Assembly (NCBI GenBank): GCA_963841845.1
Contig: CAWJEG010000013.1
Location: 372,001-436,000, forward strand
DNA: 64,000 bases
Direction of reading: 5' to 3'
Source of the DNA: CAVVGZ01 sp963841845
GTDB lineage: Bacteria > Chloroflexota > Anaerolineae > Anaerolineales > Anaerolineaceae
Positions 26,587-36,220 of the stretch are shown one piece after another (position 1 is the stretch's first letter; the number at the start of each line of letters is the position of its first letter). The position numbers were made by a program, and so were the translations under genes. Below the pieces are notes generated by a model. That model ran no database searches, had not been told where the DNA came from, and was given only the letters and a program-made list of their open reading frames with translations.

Positions 26587-27553
26587 GATTGCCTTTCAAT
26601 CCTAATAATTTAGGGGACAAAGCCCATATTGCAAGACCTAAACCTACTCCAAACCACAATGTCGCTAATCTTATAAGGACAGTGGCGCTCGATGCGGTTG
26701 CCGGGTCCAACCTCGCAATAAATGCAAGCATCCCGGCTATTGTAAGTTCCGCTGCCCCTAAACCGCCTGGGAGAGCTGACATCGCCCCAATAATTGTAGA
26801 AAATGATAGCACGAAAACGGCAATAGACAAAGGTCCTAATTCGGCAGGTAACCCCAATCCAACCAGGATTAAAAAGAAACCGATGCCTTCGCCAAACCAT
26901 GAGACTACCCCTAAACTCACTCCCGTAAGTGTAGACTTTGGTTTAAAAAGTGAAAAACTCCCCTCATAAAATTCTCGAATTCCACCGGTAAATTTATTAA
27001 TAAGGGGAAGACCCTCGCCAGCGGAAAGAATAGCCATTGCAAGTGGTCTTATTTGAGTTAGAACCACAATGGATCCCAAAATGACCAGCACAAACAGGAA
27101 ACCAGGCCAATATTTGGGGTATGCAATCACACCCACAGTTGATAAGATAAGCACCCCCAATCCATCGCTGATTCTTTCTGCAGCTACAACCGATAAAGCG
27201 CGTCCAACAGGTACTCCACTTTCCTTATTAACCCATACTCCTTTTAATCCTTCCCCGATTTTCCCGGGTGTCACAGCTAATGGAAATCCTGCTAAAAAAA
27301 TTCTCAGGCTTTCTCGCCGGCTCATATTCTTTACACCAATCAATTTCAAGTAATAATTCCACTTTATAAACCTGAGGGAATAGTTAAATAGTGTCAATAA
27401 TATAACAAATGGATAAACAGACCAGTTAAAGTGGATTAACGTTTCACTCATCTGATGGAGATCTCCAAAGAGGGTTAATCCAAGAAGCACTAGAAAGCCA
27501 AGAAGAATGCCTGGGATAAATCGTTTTATTTCAATTACCAAGTTTTTTTCCAT
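26570..27553 (-). CDS. LPG-synthase-type / UPF0104 multi-pass membrane protein
   Basis: A 327-residue membrane protein with about eight hydrophobic segments and the family hallmarks RFIKWNYYLKLIGV, FLAGFPLAVTPGKIGEGLKG, VVAAERISDGLGVLIL and SALPGGLGAAELTIAGML. These match the lysylphosphatidylglycerol synthase transmembrane (flippase-like) superfamily. The soluble aminoacyl-transferase half of full MprF is absent, so a flippase-like or unknown role is more likely than lipid lysylation. It is coupled to the PHP phosphoesterase. Confidence 0.85.
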   Translation of the reverse strand: MEKNLVIEIKRFIPGILLGFLVLLGLTLFGDLHQMSETLIHFNWSVYPFVILLTLFNYSLRFIKWNYYLKLIGVKNMSRRESLRIFLAGFPLAVTPGKIGEGLKGVWVNKESGVPVGRALSVVAAERISDGLGVLILSTVGVIAYPKYWPGFLFVLVILGSIVVLTQIRPLAMAILSAGEGLPLINKFTGGIREFYEGSFSLFKPKSTLTGVSLGVVSWFGEGIGFFLILVGLGLPAELGPLSIAVFVLSFSTIIGAMSALPGGLGAAELTIAGMLAFIARLDPATASSATVLIRLATLWFGVGLGLAIWALSPKLLGLKGNHGNTP

Positions 27554-27644
27554 TCGTTATTTACTAAAACAGCACGGGCATTATACCTGATGGTGGCGGT
27601 CCATAACACGCTTCTCAATGACACAAATTTTGAGATTTCATGTA

Positions 27645-27672
27645 TTGACATTATTTTCAAGTACAATATACT
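27645..27672 (+). promoter_or_regulatory. Sigma70-type promoter of the PfkB-family kinase gene
   Basis: A perfect TTGACA and a TATACT are separated by 16 bp, about 80 nt before the preferred start codon. This is one of the clearest promoters in the window. The divergent gene starts at 27553. Confidence 0.65.
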
Positions 27673-27752
27673 CCAGAATTCAATCACCTTCGACCTTAGA
27701 ACATATCCACAATTCGGTTGTTCCTTTTTCATATATCTTTTTTCTATACAAA

Positions 27753-28727
27753 ATGGATACAGACAGTCTAATGAGTAGTTTGGATACCTTTATGAATACC
27801 AAGAAATCAGTTTTGGTTATTGGCGCAGCTGGAATGGATATTATTGCCAATATGGTCAGAAGTCCTGCGTGTGGCACATCCACACCCGCATCTATCAGGA
27901 GCTCTTTCGGTGGCGTGGCACGCAATATTGCTGAAAACCTCGCTCGTCTGGGTTTAGATGTGTATTTAATGACAATTGTCGGAGATGATTTTTACGGCAA
28001 AGAATTATTAAACAAAATAGAAGAAGTTGGGGTGGATACACGCGCTTGTTTTATCCTTGATAAACATCGTACCGGCATCTACCTGGCAGCCCTGGATCAT
28101 GAAAGAAATGTCCAATTGGCCATGGGAGATATGCAAATCCTTAAATATCTCAGCTCAAAGAAAATTCAGCAGTTTTCTGATTTATTCAGTCAGGTCGGAT
28201 TGGTATATCTCGATGCCAATATACCGCCAAAAACGATCCAGACAATTTTTCATCTTGCACGCCAGGAAAAAGTTCCCGTTTGCGTAGATCCAACTTCAAC
28301 ATTGCTGGCACCTCGTTTTCTCCCCTATCTTGATCAGGTAATGATGGTTAATCCAAATATCTATGAGGCGGCAATATTATGTAACCATGAAATGTATACC
28401 AACGAATCCGATAGTGGCCTGAAGGCTGCACGCAGACTTGTAAGTCGTGGAGTCCGTATAGCAATCGTTTCGCTGGCTGAATCCGGAGTATGTTATGCTA
28501 CAGCCGAAACAAGTGGATTCATCCCAGCCATTAATACCAAAATTATTGACCCGATTGGCGTTGGGGATGCATTAAGTGCCGCCACAATTTTTGGGTTATT
28601 GAATCAAATGCCGTTAGATGAATCTATACGACTTGGGGTTTCTGCTGCCACCCTTACTTTACGAAATATTGGTACAGTCTATCAAGGTTTAACTCTCGAC
28701 AGGCTTTATAGCGAGCTCGTGATTTAG
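27753..28727 (+). CDS. PfkB-family carbohydrate kinase (ribokinase-like)
   Basis: A protein of about 324 residues with the ribokinase fold: VLVIGAAGMDIIANM at the N-terminus, SFGGVARNIAENLARLG (first PfkB signature), VDPTSTLL, and the second signature DPIGVGDALSAATIFGLL containing the catalytic Asp. This set resembles pseudouridine kinase or nucleoside/sugar kinases, but the substrate is not decided. Open frame extends upstream to 27618, but that part would be inside the 5' leader of the promoter at 27645-27672. Starts at 27753, 27771 and 27792 are all possible. A second PfkB protein lies at 61705. Confidence 0.87.
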   Translation: MDTDSLMSSLDTFMNTKKSVLVIGAAGMDIIANMVRSPACGTSTPASIRSSFGGVARNIAENLARLGLDVYLMTIVGDDFYGKELLNKIEEVGVDTRACFILDKHRTGIYLAALDHERNVQLAMGDMQILKYLSSKKIQQFSDLFSQVGLVYLDANIPPKTIQTIFHLARQEKVPVCVDPTSTLLAPRFLPYLDQVMMVNPNIYEAAILCNHEMYTNESDSGLKAARRLVSRGVRIAIVSLAESGVCYATAETSGFIPAINTKIIDPIGVGDALSAATIFGLLNQMPLDESIRLGVSAATLTLRNIGTVYQGLTLDRLYSELVI

Positions 28728-28820
28728 TTTCATCTTATGTTTTACAGTATGTCAGGGTGAGGGGAATCTTCTGATATTCAGGGGAAAGAATTACGTATCA
28801 AGGTTTTTACCCTTAAGAAG

Positions 28821-29813
28821 TTATTCTTCCACCTCTTCGACAGGTGGTTGAGTAAATCCGTAGGTTGGTGTTAAAGTAATGGTCGAAGTGGGCCAGCGTG
28901 TTTCGGTTATCCTCGGAGTTCTGGTAGGTATCATAGTTGAGGTTGGTTGTCTGGTTTTTGTCACTGTGCCAGTGGGAAGGGGTGTGGATGTGCCGCTGGG
29001 TCCCGGTGTTATTGTTGGTGTGATGGATGGGGTTAGGGTCTGGCTTGGTCGGGGTGTTGGCGGAACTCCGCTTACAATAAAACGGCCTGATCGCTTCCAT
29101 TCTAATCCTACGTACATTTGAACTTCATACTCGCCAGCAAACCATTGCCCCCCTTCCGGGAGGCATTCGGTAAAAGCGTACCCACCGGTGCTACCAGTCC
29201 AGGGTTGTGACTCCAAACAAATGGGGGTTTCCTCCCCAACGAGATACCAGATCGATGTCCATTGAGAACCAACGATCATATTATTATATGAATAGGTACC
29301 GTAAACAACTTCTATTGGATTTGTAAATTCATTGGCGGGATTAATGGCTTGAAAATCCTCGTCGATTTCTAAGGAGAAATTTATAAAGCTAAAAACGGAT
29401 TCTGGATTCGGGGTAATGATGGACACGATATTTCCCGCAATTTCAGACGGCATTACCGGCGTATTTGTAAATTGGGGTGTCAGGGTCTGGGTTGGAGTAA
29501 GGGTAATCGTCGGGGTGAGAGTAATGGTAGGCGTCAACGTGATTGTAGGGGTTGTAGTAACGGTGGGTGACGGCTTAAAAAATACATATGCAGTAGGTTC
29601 GGCATAGCTGTTGAGAAAAAATGCCACGCAGACAAGTATGAAGGCAATAAATATGAGACGCCATCCACGTACCATTAAATCATGGCGCTTACGGTAAAAC
29701 ATCAATTTCCGTCCGCTGCGAATAGATCGAATTCCGATAATTAAAGTGAAGAGTATTCCAATTATCGCAAGGTAAAACCCAGTTTGTACTGCAGTTCGTA
29801 TATCAAGATTCAT
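28821..29813 (-). CDS. Membrane protein with Pro/Thr-rich stalk regions
   Basis: A 330-residue protein. Two N-terminal hydrophobic segments (FYLAIIGILFTLIIGI and LIFIAFILVCVAFFL) place the rest outside the cytoplasm. Then comes a Thr/Pro repeat (PTITLTPTITLTPT, residues about 80-115), a folded middle region with Cys in TPICLESQPW and TECLPEGGQWFAGEY, and a second Pro/Thr-rich tail ending in VEEVEE. The middle domain seems to be a small beta structure. Such stalked proteins are typical of Chloroflexota surfaces. The matching DNA repeat lies near 29470-29570. The function is unknown. Confidence 0.65.
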   Translation of the reverse strand: MNLDIRTAVQTGFYLAIIGILFTLIIGIRSIRSGRKLMFYRKRHDLMVRGWRLIFIAFILVCVAFFLNSYAEPTAYVFFKPSPTVTTTPTITLTPTITLTPTITLTPTQTLTPQFTNTPVMPSEIAGNIVSIITPNPESVFSFINFSLEIDEDFQAINPANEFTNPIEVVYGTYSYNNMIVGSQWTSIWYLVGEETPICLESQPWTGSTGGYAFTECLPEGGQWFAGEYEVQMYVGLEWKRSGRFIVSGVPPTPRPSQTLTPSITPTITPGPSGTSTPLPTGTVTKTRQPTSTMIPTRTPRITETRWPTSTITLTPTYGFTQPPVEEVEE

Positions 29814-29940
29814 GAATACTTATTACCAATATCGATTGATAAAAAAATTATAGCATGTTTGTAAATTTGTCCCTGACATTCGCTTATTATTGTAAATATA
29901 TTCCCTGTTGTGTACAATCAAAAATGAACTGGAAAATGAA

Positions 29941-32064
29941 ATGTCACAAGCACCTGGAGTTCTATTAAATAACCGATACAGGATTGAATCTATTCTCGGA
30001 CAGGGGGGAATGGGTGCAGTATACCGGGCTATGGACGAACACCTTGATGTTCCAGTTGCAATTAAAGAGAACCTGTTCCTTTCAGAGGAATATGTCCGGC
30101 AGTTCTATCGGGAAGCTACAATTTTGGCAAAGCTTCGTAACGAAAACCTACCCAGTGTCCGTGATTATTTTTTTATCAAAGGACAGGGCCAATATCTTAT
30201 CATGGACTACATAGCAGGGGAGGATTTACGACAACGAATCGAACGAGTAGGACTGCTTCCAGAGATGGATGTCGCTATCATCGGAGTGGAAATTTGTAAT
30301 GCGTTGAATTATTTACATTCCCTGAATCCCCCCATAATTCACCGGGATATTAAACCAGGGAATATAAAAATTAGCCCCCAAGGGGAGATTATTCTTGTCG
30401 ACTTCGGTCTTGCGAAGTTTTTTTTGGATAATCAGGCCACAACTACTGGTGCAAGGGCGATGACACCTGGATTCTCGCCTCCGGAACAATATGGAACAGC
30501 TCGGACAGATGAAAGATCCGACATTTACTCGCTTGGAGCAACCTTATATGCGGCAATAACAGGTAAAATCCCCGAGGATGGCCTTTCCAGAGCAACTAAT
30601 AAGGCTGGATTGTCACCCCTTAAAACAATCAGGCCAAAATTGGATTCAAGATTGGCTCAAACAATCGAAAGAGCCCTGTCAATTGAACCAGAAGATCGGT
30701 TCCAGAGTGCCGAAGAATTTAAGACAGCATTAATTGAAGCCATGGATTTATTTGAATTGCTTCGAACGAGTGTAAGGATCCTACCCTCTCCGGAAGACTT
30801 GCAACCGCAAAAAATCATACTAAATGAAAAAGATCAAATTCCGGATTTTCAGGCTCCCTTTCCTTCAGTAGATCAAGGCAATTTTGAACAAAAAAAACCG
30901 GATAAGGGTCCCGTATTGTGGACATTAACGGGATTAATAGTGGTCTTAATTCTAATGAGTCTGATATTCTTCTTGCCAGTCCTATTAGAGAACAGATCAG
31001 AAGAAACCCCGCAAAAACCTGAAAACACATCTTTGTCTATGAGTGATGGGAAGCCGACAGGAATTAATTTAGGAAATCTACCATCCATGACAATAGTTCC
31101 CCAGGAGTCTCCGCCTGCTGCCCAGAATCCAATCCAAGGGGTACCCATTCAGCCCCCAACTCCAACTATTGAGGAACCAATTCAACAATTAGTTGGGGGT
31201 GGGTCTGGTAAGTTAGCATTCGTTTCCAAGCGGACCGGAACATTCCAGATTTGGTCAATGGATGTTGATGGAAATTCACAGGTGCAGATATCCTCGATGG
31301 AAAAAGGCGCATGCCAGCCTGATTGGTCACCGGATGGCAGTAAACTGGCTGTAATTTCGCCATGTGAATCAATTACCAGCTATACATACACAAATTCTTT
31401 GATTTATATCATGAATTCAGATGGTAGTAACCCAACTGTGTTGCCGGTAAGCCAGCTAGGCGATTTTGATCCGGCATGGTCGCCTGAAGGTAGCCGGATT
31501 GCCTTTTCTTCCTTACGCAGTGGGGTTGCTCATGTTTTTATCTATAATTTCGAGGATGAGTCCTTATTGGAAGTATCCGATACCCGTTATCCAGATATCC
31601 AACCTGCGTGGAATCCCTCTGGCAAACAGCTTGCCGTATCAAGAAACATAGACTTTTTCCATATCTGGCTGGTTTCTGATTTTGGTCAAACCCAGTGGCA
31701 ATTCAGCGCACCTGGGGATTTACTTGATTTTGCTCCTGATTGGTCACCGGATGGACAGTTTATATTATTCACCAGGTCCAGTACCAATACCCTGATACCG
31801 CGAATTGTAAAATTATCCTATGAAAATCGGGGATTACCAATGGATGATCCATTACCCCCCTGGAATGAGGGTGGAGAACTCCCGGCTGCAAAACCAAATA
31901 TATCTCCTGATGGCAATTGGATACTTTTTGAAAGCTGGCCTGACGGCATTAATCACGATATTTACTTAATGGATATTGAGGGTAGAAACCGTCTGAGACT
32001 GACCACAGATCCCAGTCTGGATTCCGATCCCGTCTGGACTCCTACATTGACAAACCTTTTATAA
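29941..32064 (+). CDS. PknB-type Ser/Thr kinase with C-terminal TolB-like propeller
   Basis: A protein of about 707 residues. The cytoplasmic N-terminal kinase is complete: GQGGMGAVYRA (P-loop), VAIKENL (catalytic Lys), IIHRDIKPGNIKI (catalytic loop), VDFGLAKF and a GFSPPEQYG activation segment. A single membrane segment follows near residue 325 (LTGLIVVLILMSLIFFLPVL). The outside part has a Pro-rich linker, then repeated TolB/PD40 blades (PDWSPDGSKLAV, PAWSPEGSRIAFSS, PAWNPSGKQLAV, PDWSPDGQFILF). The layout suggests an outside sensor controlling a kinase. I chose the ATG at 29941, preceded by GGAAA, over an upstream GTG at 29908. Confidence 0.93.
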   Translation: MSQAPGVLLNNRYRIESILGQGGMGAVYRAMDEHLDVPVAIKENLFLSEEYVRQFYREATILAKLRNENLPSVRDYFFIKGQGQYLIMDYIAGEDLRQRIERVGLLPEMDVAIIGVEICNALNYLHSLNPPIIHRDIKPGNIKISPQGEIILVDFGLAKFFLDNQATTTGARAMTPGFSPPEQYGTARTDERSDIYSLGATLYAAITGKIPEDGLSRATNKAGLSPLKTIRPKLDSRLAQTIERALSIEPEDRFQSAEEFKTALIEAMDLFELLRTSVRILPSPEDLQPQKIILNEKDQIPDFQAPFPSVDQGNFEQKKPDKGPVLWTLTGLIVVLILMSLIFFLPVLLENRSEETPQKPENTSLSMSDGKPTGINLGNLPSMTIVPQESPPAAQNPIQGVPIQPPTPTIEEPIQQLVGGGSGKLAFVSKRTGTFQIWSMDVDGNSQVQISSMEKGACQPDWSPDGSKLAVISPCESITSYTYTNSLIYIMNSDGSNPTVLPVSQLGDFDPAWSPEGSRIAFSSLRSGVAHVFIYNFEDESLLEVSDTRYPDIQPAWNPSGKQLAVSRNIDFFHIWLVSDFGQTQWQFSAPGDLLDFAPDWSPDGQFILFTRSSTNTLIPRIVKLSYENRGLPMDDPLPPWNEGGELPAAKPNISPDGNWILFESWPDGINHDIYLMDIEGRNRLRLTTDPSLDSDPVWTPTLTNLL

Positions 32065-32195
32065 TTTCTCCAAACATCCGAAAAAGATGGTTTAAATCGG
32101 CGATCGATTGCATAGAAAATCGCCCATTCAACATTAAATTTAATATAAAATAGAGTCTGGGAAATGTGTTTAATCTCAATCCGGGAGAATAATTC

Positions 32196-33332
32196 TCACA
32201 AAAGTTCTCGGCGGAGATTCTTCCTGCGTTTAGACCGCATGATATCCAATAATTTTGGTAAAGACCTTGTATAAAATTTATAGAGTAATGGGTTGGATGG
32301 ATAATCCCAGGCGCCGATGGTCCTGACAATTTCTCCTGAAAATCCATCTTTAAATTTATATACACCCCACATCAAATCAGTTTCAGTAAAATTATTCGGA
32401 GCGCCCCAGAAATCATAGCGTGTACACCCCGCTGCCTTGGCAGTCCGAATTGCCTGCCATTGGAGAAGATGGTTGGGCATCATTTCCCGATGATCCTCCG
32501 TGGACATCCCATAAAAATACCAGGCAATGTTTCCAAAAACGAACAGGATTAATCCTCCGATGGGTTGATTATTATATTCGGCTATCAAAAAAATCGCCTT
32601 ACTATTTTCATAAAGTGTTTTCCAGACCAGGTGGTAATAATCTTTTGTCCTGACGATGAAATTGTCACGGATTGCTGTTTTGCTGTACAGATCATATAGA
32701 AGATCGATATCCTCCAGAGTACCTTCCCGAATATTAATTCCTTTTCTTTCTGCCAGGCGAATATTGTAGCGGGTTTTTTGCTTCATGTTCATCAGGAGAT
32801 CGTCTTCCGACCTGTTTAGATCCAGCCAGATTGTATTCCTAAATTGGACCTGATCAGCCGAAAAAAGCCATCCCATTGAATTTAGGTATTCCATTAAATC
32901 GTTGATAGATGGGTCATCCCCCGATTTATTCTCTCCAGGTAATCCCATTCCAATTGGCAGGTCTGGATCTATTTTTAGAAAGATCGATCGATCCTCCCTG
33001 GCAAACTGTTGTAGATCATAAATTACCCTTTTGCGCAATTCGGTATTATGCCAGTCCAATAAGGGGCCTCGTGGTATGTAGATCATACTTGCTTGATAAC
33101 GAAGTAACGGTAACCTTATTGTCCTTTTGAGCAATAATCCAGCAGCTTCAACCATCCCCCCGGGATCTTCCCACACCTTATAAATGGGAGTCCAACCATA
33201 CGCTTGTTTAACTTGTCCCCACTCCCAGGTATTTAAAATATGTCGACCTGGCAGTTGTTCAACAATTTGATTCCATTGGTTCTTGTCCTTAATTTGTATC
33301 GATTTCATTGGAAGTTGGTTATCCAATCGCAT
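32196..33332 (-). CDS. FemABX-family aminoacyltransferase (second of two)
   Basis: A 378-residue protein of the FemABX group, which uses aminoacyl-tRNA to add residues to a peptidoglycan or related amino group. Visible features are HILNTWEWGQVKQAYGW near the N-terminus, MKQKTRYNIRLAERKGINI in the middle, LIAEYNNQPIGGLILFVFG, NHLLQWQAIRTAKAAGCTRYDFWGAPN and VYKFKDGFSGEIVRTIGAWD. The substrate residue cannot be inferred. Its start overlaps the end of the neighbouring FemABX gene by 14 nt. It is the last gene of the envelope operon from 38653. Confidence 0.88.
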   Translation of the reverse strand: MRLDNQLPMKSIQIKDKNQWNQIVEQLPGRHILNTWEWGQVKQAYGWTPIYKVWEDPGGMVEAAGLLLKRTIRLPLLRYQASMIYIPRGPLLDWHNTELRKRVIYDLQQFAREDRSIFLKIDPDLPIGMGLPGENKSGDDPSINDLMEYLNSMGWLFSADQVQFRNTIWLDLNRSEDDLLMNMKQKTRYNIRLAERKGINIREGTLEDIDLLYDLYSKTAIRDNFIVRTKDYYHLVWKTLYENSKAIFLIAEYNNQPIGGLILFVFGNIAWYFYGMSTEDHREMMPNHLLQWQAIRTAKAAGCTRYDFWGAPNNFTETDLMWGVYKFKDGFSGEIVRTIGAWDYPSNPLLYKFYTRSLPKLLDIMRSKRRKNLRRELL

Positions 33333-34315
33333 TTCGGAAATATTTCAAATACAGATTGTAAAGCCTGTAAAATGCGGGATGATAGATCCGGTCAAACGCA
33401 TCCACCGATCGCACAACGTCGCCTCCGAAACCCCGTTTGAAACGATAAACCCCCCATAGCTCTCCAACCTCTTTAGAAAATGATTTTTCCAACTCATTTT
33501 CGTCATAATCAGGAATACCCCACAAGTCGTAAATTTTACATTGTTTCGATCCAGCCCAACACATTGCTTCCCACTGTAATAGGTAATTCGGCATACGGTT
33601 TCTCTCCAAATCGTTTGAAGCCCCGTATAAATACCAGGCACGCTTATTATGCGAAAATACCATTAATCCCCCTAAGACATTATCACCATACCTTGCTTCT
33701 AATAAGGCACATTTCCCAACAGTGTTGAATAGCTCGTAAACTTTCTTAAAATAGGCATAATTATGTACCGCAAATTTATCTCTATTCCCGGTAATGACCA
33801 TTAGTTGATGGAATGTGTCCACATCGTTTGTTTCATTTACTTTAACTCCCTTCTTTTTAGCCAGATGAATGTTATAACGGGTTTTCTGTTTCATCCGAAG
33901 CAGCCAATCATCCTCTGTGCCGTCTAAATTAATTAATATTGTACGCTGGGGTTGGATTGGTTTAGAGGCTGTACCGAAATGGCTCAATTGGTTTAGGTAC
34001 TCTGGCGAGAGTGGTTCGAATAAATCTGGTTCGATTTTTACAAAAATAGCCTTAAATATTACGAGAAAGGGCATCTATTTCCCACAACAGGTCAACCCAA
34101 TCATTACCAACCGGTCCTTTCGGGATATACGCAATACATTTTCCAAATGGAAGTCTTCGAAAGAGAATTTGGACGCCATTTTGACCATTTACGATTCTTT
34201 CAGAATGCCATCCAAAATTTAACTTCAAATCCGCCCAAGCGGATGTCTGCATGATATGGCTGCCTGGTTGGCCATTTATAAAATCATCCCATTCAATCCT
34301 ATTTACAATCGGCAT
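33319..34315 (-). CDS. FemABX-family aminoacyltransferase (first of two), frameshifted
   Basis: Two overlapping frames join into about 331 residues if one base is dropped near 34057 (CGT AAT [A] TTT), giving ALSRNFKAIFVKIEPD. The first part holds HIMQTSAWADLKLNFGWHS and the second holds MKQKTRYNIHLAKKKGVKV, GGLMVFSHNKRAWYLYG and YRFKRGFGGDVVRSVDAF. It is a paralogue of the next gene and is preceded 8 nt upstream by the dehydratase gene. FemABX pairs usually act in sequence on the same acceptor in peptidoglycan bridge formation; that is known from other bacteria and only inferred here. Confidence 0.82.
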
Positions 34316-34323
34316 TTTAATGG

Positions 34324-36219
34324 TTATTGAATTGCGGTAATTTCCAATGGGGGTGTAACCAGAACAGCAGATCCTGGGATTATTGAATCCATAAGAGACA
34401 TGACTGAATTGGAGTCTCCCATCTCAGCCAGGCGAATGATTTCTTCAACAGATTGTGATAATTTCATACCCATTAAAGGTTGGGTTTCGTCAAGCCGTGA
34501 TATATCAGGATGTTTGGTCTGTTGCAATAATTCGCCGGCATCCCACAAATCCTCACTCAACTTTTCTCCTGGTCGAATACCGGTGAAGACAATTTCGATA
34601 TCCTTACCAGGCTCTAATCCAGAAAGTCTGATCAGATCTTCCGCCAGGTCGAGTATGCGTACCTGCTCTCCCATATTCAAAACGAATGTCTCCCCGCCAC
34701 TTCCCATGCTTGCCGCTTGAAGAACTAGGTAAACTGCCTCTGGGATTGTCATGAAAAATCGTTTCATTTCGGGGTGGGTTATGGTAACCGGTCCACCCTG
34801 GGCGATTTGACGTTTGAAAAGAGGTACAACACTTCCGCGGCTCCCAAGAACGTTGCCAAACCTTACGACCGAAAAGGCTTTACCAGACTTATTGGCTGCA
34901 TCCAATACAATCATCTCCGCAATCCGTTTAGTGGCACCCATCACACTGGTCGGCTGGATTGCCTTATCCGTTGAGATCATAACCAACCGCTCAACATTTT
35001 CCGCCAGGCAGGCATTCACAACATTCTTTGTCCCTAAAATATTATTTGTAACCGCATCTTCGATATTCAATTCCATCAAAGGGACATGCTTGTGCGCAGC
35101 AGCGTGAAAAACCAGTTCGGGTTTTAATTGTTTGAATATCGATTGCATCCGGTTGAGATCTCGCACATCTGCAATTACCGGATGTAATTTAAGGGAAGGG
35201 GCATTCTCTTGAATTTCTAATAACGTTTCAAAAATACTGTTTTCCCCATGTCCTAAAAGGATCAACTCGGATGGTTCCCAACGGGAAACCTGACTGCATA
35301 GTTCTCTGCCGATAGAACCGCCTGCTCCGGTTATCATCACAATTTTTCCGCCAACTGTTTCACCTACACGATTATCTTCCAGGTGGGTAGGTTCTCGGCG
35401 AAGCAGGTCAGTAATATCCACTTCGCGCAGGCGGCTGACACTTACTTTTCCACCAATTAACTCATAAATTCCCGGCATTGTCCTGAATGGGATGCTGTAT
35501 TTACGGCAGATATCAGCTACCAATCTCACTACCCGGCCAGGAGCACTTGGAATGGCAATGATAACTTCATCAACCCTTTTTGTTTCCGCAATTTTTCCAA
35601 GATTTGTAACGGGACCAATAACAGGAACACCATAAATCTGTTGTTTTTGTTTTGCTGGATTATCATCAAGAAATCCAATTGGAGTTAAGTTCAATTGAGG
35701 ATTCCTTTGTAACTCCCTCACAACCAGAGCTCCAGCATCTCCAGCCCCAATAATTAATACCCGTTTATTCCGCATATTTCCATTGGATGATACGGATGCA
35801 AGGATACGTCTTTCTGCTAACAGCCGGAAGGAATAGCGGATACCTCCAACAAACAGGAAGGAGAGTAACCAATCAATCACCAATACTGATCTTGGAAAAC
35901 CCACGAAAAAACCAGCATAAAACAAACTTATCATCACCAGGGAAACAACAATGGAGGCAGCGGTCACCGCAATGGATATCAACTTCAGTTCTTGCATACT
36001 GGCATAAAGCCATAAACGGCGATACAGCCCAAGGCGACTGTATATAATGGGTTTAATAATAAGAGAAGTGGCAGTCATCCAGTATGCTGAAGGCAAATAA
36101 AGTAAAAATGCAGCCCCAAGCTCAAGCCGAAGTACATAACTGCCAAGAACAGATATGATAATTAATACTATATCGCCCAGGAGTAAATATCGGTTGCGGA
36201 TATGAGGTTGAGCTTTCAA
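34324..36219 (-). CDS. CapD/FlaA1-like NDP-sugar 4,6-dehydratase with N-terminal membrane domain
   Basis: A 631-residue polysaccharide biosynthesis protein. Four N-terminal membrane segments, to about residue 115, precede a CoA-binding-like Rossmann domain (VLIIGAGDAGALVVREL), then the catalytic short-chain dehydrogenase domain (VMITGAGGSIGRELCSQVS; AAAHKHVPLMELN; VRFGNVLGSRGSVVPLF). Family members make UDP-4-keto-6-deoxyhexose for surface polysaccharide. The start is TTG, one nucleotide after the sugar-transferase stop. It lies in an operon with glycosyltransferases and the FemABX pair. Confidence 0.92.
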   Translation of the reverse strand: MKAQPHIRNRYLLLGDIVLIIISVLGSYVLRLELGAAFLLYLPSAYWMTATSLIIKPIIYSRLGLYRRLWLYASMQELKLISIAVTAASIVVSLVMISLFYAGFFVGFPRSVLVIDWLLSFLFVGGIRYSFRLLAERRILASVSSNGNMRNKRVLIIGAGDAGALVVRELQRNPQLNLTPIGFLDDNPAKQKQQIYGVPVIGPVTNLGKIAETKRVDEVIIAIPSAPGRVVRLVADICRKYSIPFRTMPGIYELIGGKVSVSRLREVDITDLLRREPTHLEDNRVGETVGGKIVMITGAGGSIGRELCSQVSRWEPSELILLGHGENSIFETLLEIQENAPSLKLHPVIADVRDLNRMQSIFKQLKPELVFHAAAHKHVPLMELNIEDAVTNNILGTKNVVNACLAENVERLVMISTDKAIQPTSVMGATKRIAEMIVLDAANKSGKAFSVVRFGNVLGSRGSVVPLFKRQIAQGGPVTITHPEMKRFFMTIPEAVYLVLQAASMGSGGETFVLNMGEQVRILDLAEDLIRLSGLEPGKDIEIVFTGIRPGEKLSEDLWDAGELLQQTKHPDISRLDETQPLMGMKLSQSVEEIIRLAEMGDSNSVMSLMDSIIPGSAVLVTPPLEITAIQ

Positions 36220-36220
36220 T

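Noticed and set aside
29470..29580. Tandem repeat considered as a possible CRISPR or minisatellite
   Set aside because: The period of about 18 bp encodes the Thr/Pro stalk of the membrane protein in frame; there are no unique spacers and no cas genes.
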